A DNA stretch of 64,000 nucleotides from Streptomyces cyaneofuscatus (GTDB lineage: Bacteria; Actinomycetota; Actinomycetes; Streptomycetales; Streptomycetaceae), in the NCBI RefSeq assembly GCF_000718135.1, contig NZ_JOEM01000006.1:62001-126000 (forward strand). The letters are read 5' to 3'. The notes beneath the pieces are model-generated. The model saw nothing but the letters and a program-made list of their open reading frames with translations, did not search any database and was not told the DNA's origin. The translations under genes and the position numbers were made by a program. Below, piece after piece: positions 10,545-19,178 of this stretch (its first letter is position 1; every line of letters starts with the position of its first letter).

Positions 10545-11831
10545 GTGGCCCCCGAATCTCCCGCGCCTGCGCACCCCCACCCCCCGGCCGCCCCCGCCCG
10601 GCGGCTCCTGCCGCTCGTGCTGCCCGCGATCGCCGTCGGCATCGTCTGCGCGCTGATCCTGCTCGGGGTCAGCCTCCTGGCGGAACGGCTCCAGGACGTG
10701 CTCTGGGAGACCCTTCCCGACGCGCTCGGCGTGGGGCGGTTCTCCTCGCTCTGGATGATCGTCATGCTCACCGCGACCGGCCTCGCGGTGGGCCTGGTCC
10801 TGCGGGCCGTGCCCGGTCACGGCGGGCCCGACCCGGCCACCACCGGGCTGGTCGACGCCCCGATGCGGCCGGGCGTCGTCCCCGGGCTGCTCCTGGTGAC
10901 CGTGCTGGCGCTGGCGGGCGGGGTGAGCCTCGGGCCGGAGAACCCGATCACCGCGGCCAACATCGCCCTCGCCTACTGGCTGGGCCGCCGCGCCGCGCCG
11001 GGTGCGCCGGCCGAGCTCTGGGTGGCGCTCGCCGCCGCCGGGACGATCGGCGCCCTCTTCGGCACCCCGATCGCCGCCGCGCTGATCCTCTCCGAGTCGC
11101 TGGCCTCGCAACCGGGGCCCGGGGCGTTCTGGGACCGGTTGTTCGCGCCGCTCGCGGCCGGTACGGCGGGGGCGCTGACCATGTCGCTGATCGCGGAGCC
11201 CAGCTTCGACCTCTCGCTCCCCGCGTACGCCGGACCGCACTGGGGCGACCTGCTCTCCGCCCTCCTCATCGCCTCGGCGGGCGCGCTCCTCGGCATGGTG
11301 GCGGTGTACGCGTTCCCGGTGGCGCACCGGGCCTTCCACGCGTTGCGGTACCCGGTGCTCGCCCTGACCGCCGGTGGGCTGGTGCTGGGGCTGCTCGGGG
11401 CGCTGGGCGGCCATCTGACCCTCTTCAAGGGGCTGGACGAGGTGAAGGAGATCGCCGCGGACCCGGACGGGTGGTCGGCCGGGGAGTTCGCGGTGATGGC
11501 GGTGGTGAAGATGGCCGCCCTGGTGATCGCGGCGACGTGCGGGTTCCGGGGCGGGCGGATCTTCCCGGCGGTCTTCGCGGGGGTGGCACTCGGCCTCTGC
11601 GCCCACGCCCTGGTCGACGCCGTGCCGCCGGCGCTCGCGGTCTCCTGCGCGGTGCTGGGCGTGCTGCTCGCCGTCACCCGGCAGGGGTGGGTGAGCCTGT
11701 TCACGGCGGCGGTGCTGGTCAGCGACGCGTCCGTCCTGCCGCTGCTGTGCGCCGCCACCCTGCCCGCCTGGCTGCTGGTGACCGGGCGGGCGCAGATGCA
11801 GCTGGACGGGGAGGGCAAGGCGCTGCGGTGA
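10545..11831 (+). CDS. ClC-type ion channel/transporter family membrane protein
   Basis: A 428-residue polytopic membrane protein with the ClC layout. The motif SLGPENPI stands where ClC proteins have G(K/R)EGP, and a second signature reads GGRIFPAVFAGVALG (GxFxP pattern). The first motif has Pro-Glu-Asn in place of the usual Glu-Gly-Pro, so the gating glutamate is still present but the selectivity sequence is atypical. ClC proteins carry chloride or other anions; no substrate can be assigned. The GTG at 10545 is likely leaderless. WrbA follows 125 nt downstream. Confidence 0.82.
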   Translation: MAPESPAPAHPHPPAAPARRLLPLVLPAIAVGIVCALILLGVSLLAERLQDVLWETLPDALGVGRFSSLWMIVMLTATGLAVGLVLRAVPGHGGPDPATTGLVDAPMRPGVVPGLLLVTVLALAGGVSLGPENPITAANIALAYWLGRRAAPGAPAELWVALAAAGTIGALFGTPIAAALILSESLASQPGPGAFWDRLFAPLAAGTAGALTMSLIAEPSFDLSLPAYAGPHWGDLLSALLIASAGALLGMVAVYAFPVAHRAFHALRYPVLALTAGGLVLGLLGALGGHLTLFKGLDEVKEIAADPDGWSAGEFAVMAVVKMAALVIAATCGFRGGRIFPAVFAGVALGLCAHALVDAVPPALAVSCAVLGVLLAVTRQGWVSLFTAAVLVSDASVLPLLCAATLPAWLLVTGRAQMQLDGEGKALR

Positions 11832-11956
11832 GGGGGAAGCCCCAGGGGCACAGGGCGGGGGCGTCCGGCGCGCCGGGTGCGGCGGATATCCGTATCGTCA
11901 GCTTCGTACCGCTACGCACCGGTTCGCCCTGATGCTGTCCCGACGGAGGTCCCCGC

Positions 11957-12580
11957 ATGTCCACGCCCGTCAACGTCGCCGTCATCTACTACTCGTCCAC
12001 CGGCACGATCACCACCCTCGCCCGGGCCATCGCCGAGGACGCGGAGCGGGCGGGCGCGCAGGTGCGGTTGCGCCGGGCGGCCGAACTCGCCCCGCAGTCC
12101 GCCATCGACTCCAACCCGGCGTGGGCCGCCAACATCGAGGCGACGGCCGACATCCCCGAGGTCTCGCCGGACGACATGGTGTGGGCGGACGCGGTGATCT
12201 TCGGTTCGCCGACCCGGTACGGGAACATCACCGCGCAGCTCAAGCAGTTCATCGACACCCTGGGCGGGCTCTGGCAGTCCGGGCAGCTGGCCGACAAGGT
12301 CTACAGCGGCTTCACCGCCAGCGCCACCGCCCACGGCGGCCAGGAGTCCACGCTGCTCGCGCTCTACAACACGATCCACCACTTCGGCGGCATCCTCGTC
12401 ACCCCCGGGTACACCGACCCGTCGAAGTTCGTCGACGGCAACCCGTACGGCACCTCGCACGTGTCCGGGCAGGGCGACCTGCCGATCGGCGACGTGACCC
12501 TGACCGCCGCCCGGGTGCAGGCCGAGCGGGTCGTGAAGTTCACCCGGGCGCTGAAGGCCGGGCTCGCCGCCGAGAGCTGA
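11957..12580 (+). CDS. wrbA: NAD(P)H:quinone oxidoreductase, WrbA-type flavodoxin-fold protein
   Basis: Soluble FMN enzyme that reduces quinones by two electrons, protecting against redox cycling. The 207-residue chain has the flavodoxin phosphate loop YYSSTGTITTLA, then FGSPTRYGNITAQLKQF and a third flavin loop region near TASATAHGGQE, all typical of WrbA. The ATG at 11957 has GGAGG 11 nt upstream (in CGGAGGTCCCCGC). It is followed by degenerate GAGAGCTGAGAG-type repeats before the glutamate decarboxylase gene. Confidence 0.9.
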   Translation: MSTPVNVAVIYYSSTGTITTLARAIAEDAERAGAQVRLRRAAELAPQSAIDSNPAWAANIEATADIPEVSPDDMVWADAVIFGSPTRYGNITAQLKQFIDTLGGLWQSGQLADKVYSGFTASATAHGGQESTLLALYNTIHHFGGILVTPGYTDPSKFVDGNPYGTSHVSGQGDLPIGDVTLTAARVQAERVVKFTRALKAGLAAES

Positions 12581-12655
12581 GAGACCCGTGAGCTCCAGAC
12601 GCCGCGAGCTGAGAGACCGAGAGCCGCAGAAGCCGAGAGCTGAGGAAGAGGACTC
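12580..12655 (+). repeat. Degenerate GAGAGCTGAGAG-type repeats between wrbA and gad
   Basis: The intergenic stretch contains several imperfect copies of a purine-rich GAGCTGAGAGACC element. The last copies sit just before the gad start and may supply its ribosome binding site. Confidence 0.45.
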
Positions 12656-12660
12656 CCCCC

Positions 12661-14088
12661 ATGCCGCTTCACCGAGGCGCCCACCCGCAGCGGGACGAAC
12701 ACTCCGAGGAGCGGCGCAGGCTCGCCCTCAACCCCTTCTTCGGCGAGGCCGATCCGACGGCCGCGATGAACACCGCGCCGCCCCGGCACCGGCTCCCCGA
12801 CGGGCCGATGCCGCCGCTGACCGCGTACCGGCTGGTCCATGACGAGCTGATGCTGGACGGCAACTCCCGGCTCAACCTGGCCACCTTCGTCACCACCTGG
12901 ATGGAGCCGCAGGCCGGGGTGCTGATGGGTGAGTGCCAGGACAAGAACATGATCGACAAGGACGAGTACCCGCGCACCGCCGAACTGGAGCGGCGCTGTG
13001 TGGCGATGCTCGCCGACCTGTGGAACGCGCCCGATCCCTCGACCGCCGTGGGGTGTTCGACCACCGGGTCGAGTGAGGCGTGCATGCTGGCCGGACTCGC
13101 CCTGAAGCGCCGCTGGGCCAGGCGGAACGCGGACCGCTATCCGGCGACCGCCCGGCCCAATCTGGTGATGGGCGTCAATGTGCAGGTCTGCTGGGAGAAG
13201 TTCTGCAACTTCTGGGAGGTGGAGGCCCGGCAGGTCCCGATGGACGGCGAGCGCTTCCACCTCGACCCGCAGGCCGCCGCCGAGCTCTGCGACGAGAACA
13301 CGATCGGGGTCGTCGGCATCCTCGGCTCCACCTTCGACGGTTCCTACGAGCCCATCGCCGACCTCTGCGCGGCCCTGGACGCCCTCCAGGAGCGCACCGG
13401 CCTCGACATCCCCGTCCATGTCGACGGCGCGTCCGGTGCGATGGTGGCGCCCTTCCTCGACCCCGATCTGGTGTGGGACTTCCGGCTGCCGAGGGTGTCC
13501 TCGATCAACACCTCGGGCCACAAGTACGGGCTGGTCTACCCCGGGGTCGGCTGGGCGCTGTGGCGTACGGCGGACGAGCTGCCGGAGGAGCTCGTCTTCC
13601 GGGTCAACTACCTGGGCGGCGACATGCCGACCTTCGCGCTGAACTTCTCCCGGCCCGGGGCGCAGGTGGTCGCGCAGTACTACACGTTCCTGCGCCTCGG
13701 GCACGACGGCTACCGGGCGGTCCAGCAGGCGTCCCGGGACGTGGCCTGCGGGCTGGCCCGGGAGGTGGAGGAGCTGGGCGACTTCCGGCTCCTCACCCGG
13801 GGCGACGAGTTGCCGGTCTTCGCCTTCACGACGAACCCGGACGTCCACGCGTACGACGTGTTCGACGTCTCCCGCCGGCTGCGGGAGCACGGCTGGCTGG
13901 TCCCGGCCTACACGTTCCCCGCCAACCGGCAGGACCTGTCGGTGCTGCGGGTGGTGTGCCGCAACGGGTTCTCCTCCGACCTCGCCGCCCTGCTGATCGA
14001 GGACCTGAAGCTGCTGCTGCCCGAACTGCGGGCGCAGAAGCATCCGTTGAGCCATGACCGGGGGGTCGCGACGGCGTTCCACCACTAG
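12661..14088 (+). CDS. gadB: Glutamate decarboxylase (PLP-dependent)
   Basis: Converts glutamate to GABA and CO2, consuming a proton. The 475-residue length is standard. Group II decarboxylase motifs are clear: CSTTGSSEACMLAG near residue 130, HVDGASGAMVAPF with the PLP-contacting Asp, and NTSGHKYGLVYPG containing the Schiff-base lysine. The ATG at 12661 follows a purine-rich AGGAAGAGGA. It runs convergently to within 6 nt of the ABC permease gene, so the two transcripts must overlap or share a terminator. Confidence 0.94.
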   Translation: MPLHRGAHPQRDEHSEERRRLALNPFFGEADPTAAMNTAPPRHRLPDGPMPPLTAYRLVHDELMLDGNSRLNLATFVTTWMEPQAGVLMGECQDKNMIDKDEYPRTAELERRCVAMLADLWNAPDPSTAVGCSTTGSSEACMLAGLALKRRWARRNADRYPATARPNLVMGVNVQVCWEKFCNFWEVEARQVPMDGERFHLDPQAAAELCDENTIGVVGILGSTFDGSYEPIADLCAALDALQERTGLDIPVHVDGASGAMVAPFLDPDLVWDFRLPRVSSINTSGHKYGLVYPGVGWALWRTADELPEELVFRVNYLGGDMPTFALNFSRPGAQVVAQYYTFLRLGHDGYRAVQQASRDVACGLAREVEELGDFRLLTRGDELPVFAFTTNPDVHAYDVFDVSRRLREHGWLVPAYTFPANRQDLSVLRVVCRNGFSSDLAALLIEDLKLLLPELRAQKHPLSHDRGVATAFHH

Positions 14089-14094
14089 GGACTT

Positions 14095-14940
14095 CTAGCG
14101 GCTCAGCCGCGCGAACTTCCCCACCGCCAGCGGGAAGAACACCGCCATGATCACCACCGGCCAGAGGACCGCCAGGAGTTGGGCGTGTTCGGCGGCCCAG
14201 GAGCCGGTGGCGCCGCCCGGGTTGCCGAACAGCTCCCGTACGGCGGTGGCGGTGGCGGACATCGGGTTCCACTCGACCACCGTGCCCAGCCAGCCCGGCA
14301 TCGACGCCGGGGAGGCGAACACGTTGGAGAGGAAGCCGACCGGCCAGACCAGGATCTGGACCGCCTGCACCAGCTCGGGCCGCCCCGCCACCATGGCCAG
14401 GTGGATGCCGGCCCAGAGCATCGCGAACCGGAGCAGGAGCAGCAGCCCCACCGCGCCGAGCGCGGCCGCCACCCCGTTGTGCCAGCGCCAGCCGACCGCG
14501 TAGCCGACCCCGGCCATCACCGCGAGAGCCGCCACGGACTGGAGCATGTCCGCGGCGCTGCGGCCCACCAGGACCGCGCCCGGGACCATCGGCAGCGAGC
14601 GGAACCGGTCGATGACGCCCTTGCCGAGGTCCTGGGTGACCGCGAGCATCGTGCTCTCCAGGCCGAAGGCCATGGTCAGCGCGAGCATCCCGGGGACCAG
14701 GTACTCGGTGGGGTCGCCCGCCACGTCCCGGCCGCCGCCGACCAGGTACGTGAACATCAGGAGCAGCATCACCGGGAAGGCCAGGCCCACGACCACCGCG
14801 ACGGGCTGCCGGGCCCAGTGGGCGAGTTCGCGGCGGGTCATCGTCCAGGAGTCGGTCAGGGCCCAGGTGAGGCGGGAGGGGCCGGTGCCGTGTTCCGTGC
14901 CGGTGCCGGTGCCGTGTTCCGTGCGTGTGGTCGTGGTCAT
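14095..14940 (-). CDS. ABC-2 type drug exporter permease (DrrB-like)
   Basis: Membrane half of a two-gene exporter. The 281-residue protein starts with a Thr/Glu/His/Gly-rich tail ([14 protein letters not shown]) and then has six predicted membrane helices of the ABC-2 fold, including [21 protein letters not shown] and the conserved RFRSLPM. It overlaps the ATPase gene by 4 nt (ATGA), so translation is coupled. The single open frame running upstream to 15939 is an out-of-frame extension across the ATPase gene, not a fusion. Confidence 0.9.
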   Translation of the reverse strand: MTTTTRTEHGTGTGTEHGTGPSRLTWALTDSWTMTRRELAHWARQPVAVVVGLAFPVMLLLMFTYLVGGGRDVAGDPTEYLVPGMLALTMAFGLESTMLAVTQDLGKGVIDRFRSLPMVPGAVLVGRSAADMLQSVAALAVMAGVGYAVGWRWHNGVAAALGAVGLLLLLRFAMLWAGIHLAMVAGRPELVQAVQILVWPVGFLSNVFASPASMPGWLGTVVEWNPMSATATAVRELFGNPGGATGSWAAEHAQLLAVLWPVVIMAVFFPLAVGKFARLSR

Positions 14941-15902
14941 GCCGCCGCCTCCGTCTCGCGTACCGGCTGTTCGCCGGAGGGCCGCCCGGTCAGCGACAGG
15001 AACACCTCGTCCAGCGTCGGGCGGCGCACCGCGATGTCCTCCGCCTCGATGCCCGCCTCCTGAAGCGCCCGGACCGCCCACGTCAGCGCCGCCATCCGGT
15101 CCGGGGCGGGGGCGCTGATGAGGCGGCGGTCCGGGTCGCGGAGGGCGTCCGGGGAGCCCAGCAGCCTGGCCGCCTCCGCCAGGCGGGCCGCGTCGCGCAG
15201 GACGATGTCGATCCGGTCGCCGCCGACGAGCGCCTTGAGCTGGTCGGACGTGCCTTCGGCGGCGACCCTGCCCTCGTCGATGAGGGAGATCCGGTCGGCC
15301 AGCTGGTCCGCCTCCTCCAGATACTGCGTGGTCAGCAGGACGGTGGTGCCGCCGCCGACCAGGGACCGTACGGCGCCCCAGACCTCGGCCCGGCCGCGCG
15401 GATCCAGGCCGGTCGTGGGCTCGTCCAGGAAGAGCACGGCCGGTTCGGTGATCAGCGAGGCGGCCAGGTCGAGCCGTCTGCGCATCCCGCCGCTGTACTG
15501 CTTGACCGCCTTGCGCCCGGTGTCCGCGAGCCCGAACCGCTCCAGGAGTTCGTCGGCCCGGGTGCCCGCCCGGCGTGCGCCCAGGTGGTACAGCCGCCCG
15601 AACATCTCCAGGTTCTGCCGGCCGCCGAGCTGCTCGTCCACCGCAGCGTGCTGCCCGAGCAGCCCGATCCGCCGCCGTACGCCGGAGGCCCGCTCGCGGA
15701 CGTCGAGCCCGGCCACGGTGACCCGGCCCGCGTCGGGGCGCAGCAGCGTCGACATGATCCGTACGGCGGTGGTCTTGCCCGCCCCGTTGGGGCCGAGCAC
15801 CGCGTGGACGGTGCCGGCTCCGACCGTGAGGTCCAGCCCGTCGAGGGCGCGTTTCTCCCCGTACCTCTTGTGCACGCCGTCCAGGACGATCGCTTCGGTC
15901 AC
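14937..15902 (-). CDS. ABC exporter ATP-binding protein (DrrA-like)
   Basis: ATPase of the daunorubicin-resistance type, which works with the adjacent permease. Walker A is GPNGAGKTT, the signature is [12 protein letters not shown], Walker B ends [11 protein letters not shown], and the H-loop region reads [15 protein letters not shown]-terminal regulatory extension ends RPSGEQP. I choose the GTG at 15902; the ATG at 15914 has its Shine-Dalgarno-like AAGG touching the start codon. The promoter region holds a perfect palindrome (15933-15948) that is likely bound by the upstream PadR protein. Confidence 0.92.
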   Translation of the reverse strand: MTEAIVLDGVHKRYGEKRALDGLDLTVGAGTVHAVLGPNGAGKTTAVRIMSTLLRPDAGRVTVAGLDVRERASGVRRRIGLLGQHAAVDEQLGGRQNLEMFGRLYHLGARRAGTRADELLERFGLADTGRKAVKQYSGGMRRRLDLAASLITEPAVLFLDEPTTGLDPRGRAEVWGAVRSLVGGGTTVLLTTQYLEEADQLADRISLIDEGRVAAEGTSDQLKALVGGDRIDIVLRDAARLAEAARLLGSPDALRDPDRRLISAPAPDRMAALTWAVRALQEAGIEAEDIAVRRPTLDEVFLSLTGRPSGEQPVRETEAAA

Positions 15903-15932
15903 GTTCCCCGCCATCCTTCGGTTGCCGCCTTG

Positions 15933-15948
15933 TAGTCAAACTTGACTA
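15933..15948. promoter_or_regulatory. PadR-type operator 1, upstream of the ABC exporter
   Basis: TAGTCAA (15933-15939), AC, TTGACTA (15942-15948): a perfect 7-bp inverted repeat 31 bp upstream of the ATPase start. Two further copies flank padR, which supports a specific operator. Confidence 0.65.
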
Positions 15949-15978
15949 GCAGCTCGAAGGTAAACCCGGTCCGCCCAT

Positions 15979-15994
15979 TCGTCAAACTTGATTA
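15979..15994. promoter_or_regulatory. PadR-type operator 2, overlapping the padR stop codon
   Basis: TCGTCAA, AC, TTGATTA: the same layout as operator 1 with one mismatch per arm. Its centre is 46 bp from the centre of operator 1, and the TAA stop codon of padR lies inside it. Confidence 0.55.
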
Positions 15995-16633
15995 GCCGTT
16001 GTCCCCGGGGTCGGGGACACCCGTCGCGTAGGGGTTCTCCTCGCCCTCGGCGAGTACGCCGACGAACGGGTCCCCCTCGCCCGCGAAGGTGTACGCTCCG
16101 CCCTCGATCCGCTCGATCAGCCCCCGGGTCCACTCCGCGCCCGCGTCGGCCGAGTGCACCCACAGGTTCATGATCTCGCCGATGTGGCCGAGGGATTCGG
16201 GGCCCTCCTCGGGCGTGTAGTACTCGGTGACCGAGTCCCGCCACTCCTTCATCCCCTCCACCCGCTCCTTGAGCAGCTCGATCGCCTCGTCGCGGGGCAG
16301 GTCGACGATGAACCCGATGGCCGCCGAGAGGACGTCGAGGTTCTGGTCGTAGGAGCGGATGGCGTCGCGCAGCAGGGTGCGGTACTCCGCGAGCCCCTCC
16401 TCCGTGACCTCGTACTCGGTACGCGGCGGGCCGCCGGCCGTGGAGGGGGCCGTCTCATGCGCGAGGAGAAGCCCCTGCTTCGCCATCTGCTTCAGGGCGT
16501 GGTAGATCGACCCGGGCTTGGCGTTGGACCACTCGTGGGCGCCCCAGTACTCCAGGTCGTTGCGGACCTGATAGCCGTGCGCGCGGCCGTGCATGCGCAC
16601 AGCGCCGAGGACCAGCAGCCGGATCGCGGACAT
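15992..16633 (-). CDS. PadR family transcriptional regulator
   Basis: Winged-helix repressor that probably senses a drug or lipophilic compound and controls the adjacent exporter. The N-terminal domain has the PadR pattern LLVLGAVRMHGRAHGYQVR and SIYHALKQMAKQGLL, followed by a helical dimerisation domain (Vir family C-terminal type). It lies upstream of, and on the same strand as, the ABC genes, with operator-like palindromes on both sides. I choose the ATG at 16633 (MSAIRLL); an ATG at 16642 would add three residues. Confidence 0.9.
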   Translation of the reverse strand: MSAIRLLVLGAVRMHGRAHGYQVRNDLEYWGAHEWSNAKPGSIYHALKQMAKQGLLLAHETAPSTAGGPPRTEYEVTEEGLAEYRTLLRDAIRSYDQNLDVLSAAIGFIVDLPRDEAIELLKERVEGMKEWRDSVTEYYTPEEGPESLGHIGEIMNLWVHSADAGAEWTRGLIERIEGGAYTFAGEGDPFVGVLAEGEENPYATGVPDPGDNG

Positions 16634-16678
16634 GGCACCCATCCATCCCGTCCCGGGGGCCGACCGCTCCCGGGGCTC

Positions 16679-18064
16679 CTATTCAACTTTGACTAGGGTA
16701 GCCCGTACGGCCGGGGCCAGCAGCGCCGCCACCAGGCACCCGGCGCTCAGGGCCACCCACACCACGTCGTACGTACCGAACACGTCCCGTGCCGTCGCTC
16801 CGAGGAAGGCCGAGGCCCCCGCACCCAGTTGGTGGGCGGCGTTGGCCCAGCCGAAGACGATGGGGCCGTCGGTCCCGTATGCGCGGCGGCAGAGCTCGAT
16901 GACCGGCGGCACGGTCGCCACGTCGACCAGGCCGTAGACGAACACGAAGAGGAGCATCGGGGCCGTCACCGCGGAGGAGAACAGCGCGGGCAGAGCCAGC
17001 AGGGTGAGCGCCCGGAGAGCGAAGCAGACGGTCAGCAGACGGCGCGGGTCGAAGCGGTCGGTCAGCCAGCCGGAGAGGAGCGCGCCGAGGGCGGAGAAGA
17101 CGCCGATCAGGGAGAGCAGCGAGGCCGCCGCCGTCACCCGCATCCCGTGATCGTGCGCCGCCGGGGCCCAGTTGGACCACATGATGCCGTTGGTGGACAC
17201 TCCGCAGAGCACGAACATCCCGGCCAGCAGCCAGAACGGGCGGGTGCGCAGGGCACCGGCCAGCACCTTCAGCGTACGGGTCGCGGCACCGGGAGATGGG
17301 GGCGGCGCGGGGGTGAACTCCCTTGCTCCGTAAGGCTTTACGCCGACATCGGCCGGGTGGTCGCGCAGCGCCAGGAACACCAGGGCGGCGACGGCGAGCG
17401 CCACCAGCGCCAGGGTCACCACCGGGGGCCGCCAGCCGTGGCGCTCCACGGACCCCGCCAGCAGCGGCAGGAAGAGCAACTGGCCCAGGTGGCTGGAGGA
17501 GCTGAGCGCCCCGGTCACCAGACCCCGGCGCCGGTCGAACCAGCGGGCGGTGACGCCGGCCGCGAACGTCATGGTCAGGCAACCGCTGCCGAGGCCGATC
17601 AACACACCCCAGTACGCCACCAGTTGCCAGGGACGGGTCATGAAGGCGGTGAGCACGGCGCCCGCCGAGACGAGCAGCAGCGCGCCGCCGACCACCCGGC
17701 GGACGCCCACCCGGTCCATCAGGGCGGCCGCGAAGGGGGCGGTGAGGCCGAACAGGACCATGTTGCCGGAGGCGGCGAGCGCGACCTGGCCCCGGTTCCA
17801 GGCGAACTCCTCGCCCAGGGGCGTCACCAGCAGCCCGGGCACGGTCGTGAACGCCCCGGCGGTGACGATGGCCGCGCCGGCGACGGCGGCGGTCAGCCAG
17901 GCGCGGTGGAGGCGGGGGGCCGGTGCGGTGGGCTGGTCCGTGGTCCGGTCCTTGGCCTGTTCCGTGGTCCGGTCCTTGGCCTGTTCCGTGGTCCGGTCCT
18001 TGGTCTGTTCCGTGGTCCGCTTCGTGGGCTGTTTCGTGCTCTGTTTCGTGGTCGCAGGGGCCAT
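16679..18064 (-). CDS. MFS transporter (monocarboxylate/oxalate-formate antiporter-like)
   Basis: A 461-residue transporter with 12 predicted helices and the MFS loop motif MDRVGVRRVVGG; the substrate is unknown. The N-terminus before the first helix is unusual: an octapeptide T-T-E-Q-[TA]-K-D-R repeats about three and a half times (residues 17-44). It is encoded by a 24-bp tandem repeat and is preceded by TKQ-type repeats. The stop codon lies inside a palindrome (16680-16695) upstream of padR. It is divergent from the GlxA-like regulator, 66 bp away. Confidence 0.88.
   Translation of the reverse strand: MAPATTKQSTKQPTKRTTEQTKDRTTEQAKDRTTEQAKDRTTDQPTAPAPRLHRAWLTAAVAGAAIVTAGAFTTVPGLLVTPLGEEFAWNRGQVALAASGNMVLFGLTAPFAAALMDRVGVRRVVGGALLLVSAGAVLTAFMTRPWQLVAYWGVLIGLGSGCLTMTFAAGVTARWFDRRRGLVTGALSSSSHLGQLLFLPLLAGSVERHGWRPPVVTLALVALAVAALVFLALRDHPADVGVKPYGAREFTPAPPPSPGAATRTLKVLAGALRTRPFWLLAGMFVLCGVSTNGIMWSNWAPAAHDHGMRVTAAASLLSLIGVFSALGALLSGWLTDRFDPRRLLTVCFALRALTLLALPALFSSAVTAPMLLFVFVYGLVDVATVPPVIELCRRAYGTDGPIVFGWANAAHQLGAGASAFLGATARDVFGTYDVVWVALSAGCLVAALLAPAVRATLVKVE
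16680..16695. promoter_or_regulatory. PadR-type operator 3, upstream of padR
   Basis: TATTCAA, CT, TTGACTA: the same 7-2-7 layout with one arm mismatch, 47 bp before the padR start and overlapping the end of the MFS gene. It fits autoregulation of padR. Confidence 0.55.
17945..18016 (-). repeat. 24-bp tandem repeat coding for an octapeptide
   Basis: Three consecutive 24-bp units (one base change in the first) encode TTEQTKDR-TTEQAKDR-TTEQAKDR in the MFS N-terminus. The period is a multiple of three, so copy-number changes keep the frame. Confidence 0.85.
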
Positions 18065-18129
18065 GAGGTCAGCCTGGCGACCGGTGGCCCACCGCTGCGA
18101 GTGTCCAGATGGACCAGGTGCGCAAGAAT

Positions 18130-19137
18130 ATGGCCATGCCCACGGTCTTCACCCACCCCGGACGGCACCGCGTCGCCGTCCTCGCGCGCGCTGTCCTGCT
18201 CCCCATCGAGCTGGGAATCGTGCATCAGCTGTTCGGCCAGGCCAGAGCGGGTGGCACGGTGGACGGGAAGCCGCTGTACGAGGTCGCCACCTGCTCCCTG
18301 GCGGCGGGGGACGTGGGCACGGACGGGGACTTCACGGTGGCGGTCCGGCACGGGCCGGAGGCGCTGGCCGAGGCCGACACGGTGATCGTGCTGTCGTCGT
18401 ACGAGGACTATGCGCAGGACACCCCGGCGCTCACGGCTCCCCTCGCCGAGGCCTTCGCCCTCATCCGGCCCGGCACCCGGACCGCCTCCATCTGCACCGG
18501 CGCCTTCGTACTGGCCTCCGCCGGACTGCTCGACGGGCACACCGCGACCACGCACTGGCGCTACACGGACCTCTTCGCCCGGCTGTTCCCCCGGATCGAG
18601 CTGGATCCGGACGTGCTCTACACGGACGGAGGCAGCGTCCTGACCTCGGCGGGGTGCGCGGCCGGCATCGATCTCTGCCTGCACATGATCCGGCGCGACC
18701 ACGGGACGGCCGTCGCGGGCGATGTGGCGCGGCGGACCGTCGTACCGCCTCATCGCGAGGGCGGGCAGGTCCAGTACATCCGGCGGCCCGTGCCGCCACC
18801 CGCTGCGTCCGGCACCTCGGCCGCCCGCGCGTGGGCCCTGCGGCGGCTCCAGGACCCGATCACACTCGGGCAGTTGGCGGCCCGGGAGGCCATGAGCGTA
18901 CGGAACTTCAACCGGCGCTTCCGTGAGGAGGTCGGCACCACGCCGATGACCTGGCTGAACCAGCAACGCGTCGAGCTGGCACGGGAGTTGCTGGAGGATT
19001 CCGACCTGGCCGTCGAGCAGGTGGCCGAGCGGACCGGGCTCGGGTCGGCGGCCAACCTGCGGCGCCACTTCCAGGAGGCGCTGGGCGTCTCGCCGAGCGC
19101 CTACCGTACGACGTTCCGCGGGCCGCCGGTCCGGTGA
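18130..19137 (+). CDS. GlxA family transcriptional regulator (DJ-1/PfpI domain plus AraC HTH)
   Basis: The N-terminal half is a DJ-1/PfpI-like domain with RTASICTGAFVLASAG, where Cys sits at the nucleophile elbow. The C-terminal half has two AraC helix-turn-helix motifs (AAREAMSVRNFNRRFREEVG and VAERTGLGSAANLRRHF). Such proteins activate catabolic or stress genes, and the divergent MFS gene is the obvious target (inference). The ATG at 18130 has AGGTG 9 nt upstream; ATGs at 18109 and 18136 are alternatives. It ends in a hairpin shared with the aldehyde dehydrogenase gene. Confidence 0.88.
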   Translation: MAMPTVFTHPGRHRVAVLARAVLLPIELGIVHQLFGQARAGGTVDGKPLYEVATCSLAAGDVGTDGDFTVAVRHGPEALAEADTVIVLSSYEDYAQDTPALTAPLAEAFALIRPGTRTASICTGAFVLASAGLLDGHTATTHWRYTDLFARLFPRIELDPDVLYTDGGSVLTSAGCAAGIDLCLHMIRRDHGTAVAGDVARRTVVPPHREGGQVQYIRRPVPPPAASGTSAARAWALRRLQDPITLGQLAAREAMSVRNFNRRFREEVGTTPMTWLNQQRVELARELLEDSDLAVEQVAERTGLGSAANLRRHFQEALGVSPSAYRTTFRGPPVR

Positions 19138-19165
19138 GGCGGCACGCTGCAGGTTGCGTGCTGCC
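19138..19165. terminator. Hairpin between convergent genes
   Basis: GGCGGCACGC (19138-19147) pairs with GCGTGCTGCC (19156-19165), with one G-U type mismatch and an 8-nt loop, directly after the regulator stop codon and 13 bp from the aldehyde dehydrogenase stop. Confidence 0.6.
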
Positions 19166-19178
19166 AGGAGGCGTCCCG

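Noticed and set aside
14095..15939. Possible ATPase-permease fusion
   Set aside because: The upstream part is out of frame with the true ATPase gene, which ends at 14937 with a 4-nt overlap. Two genes are clear.
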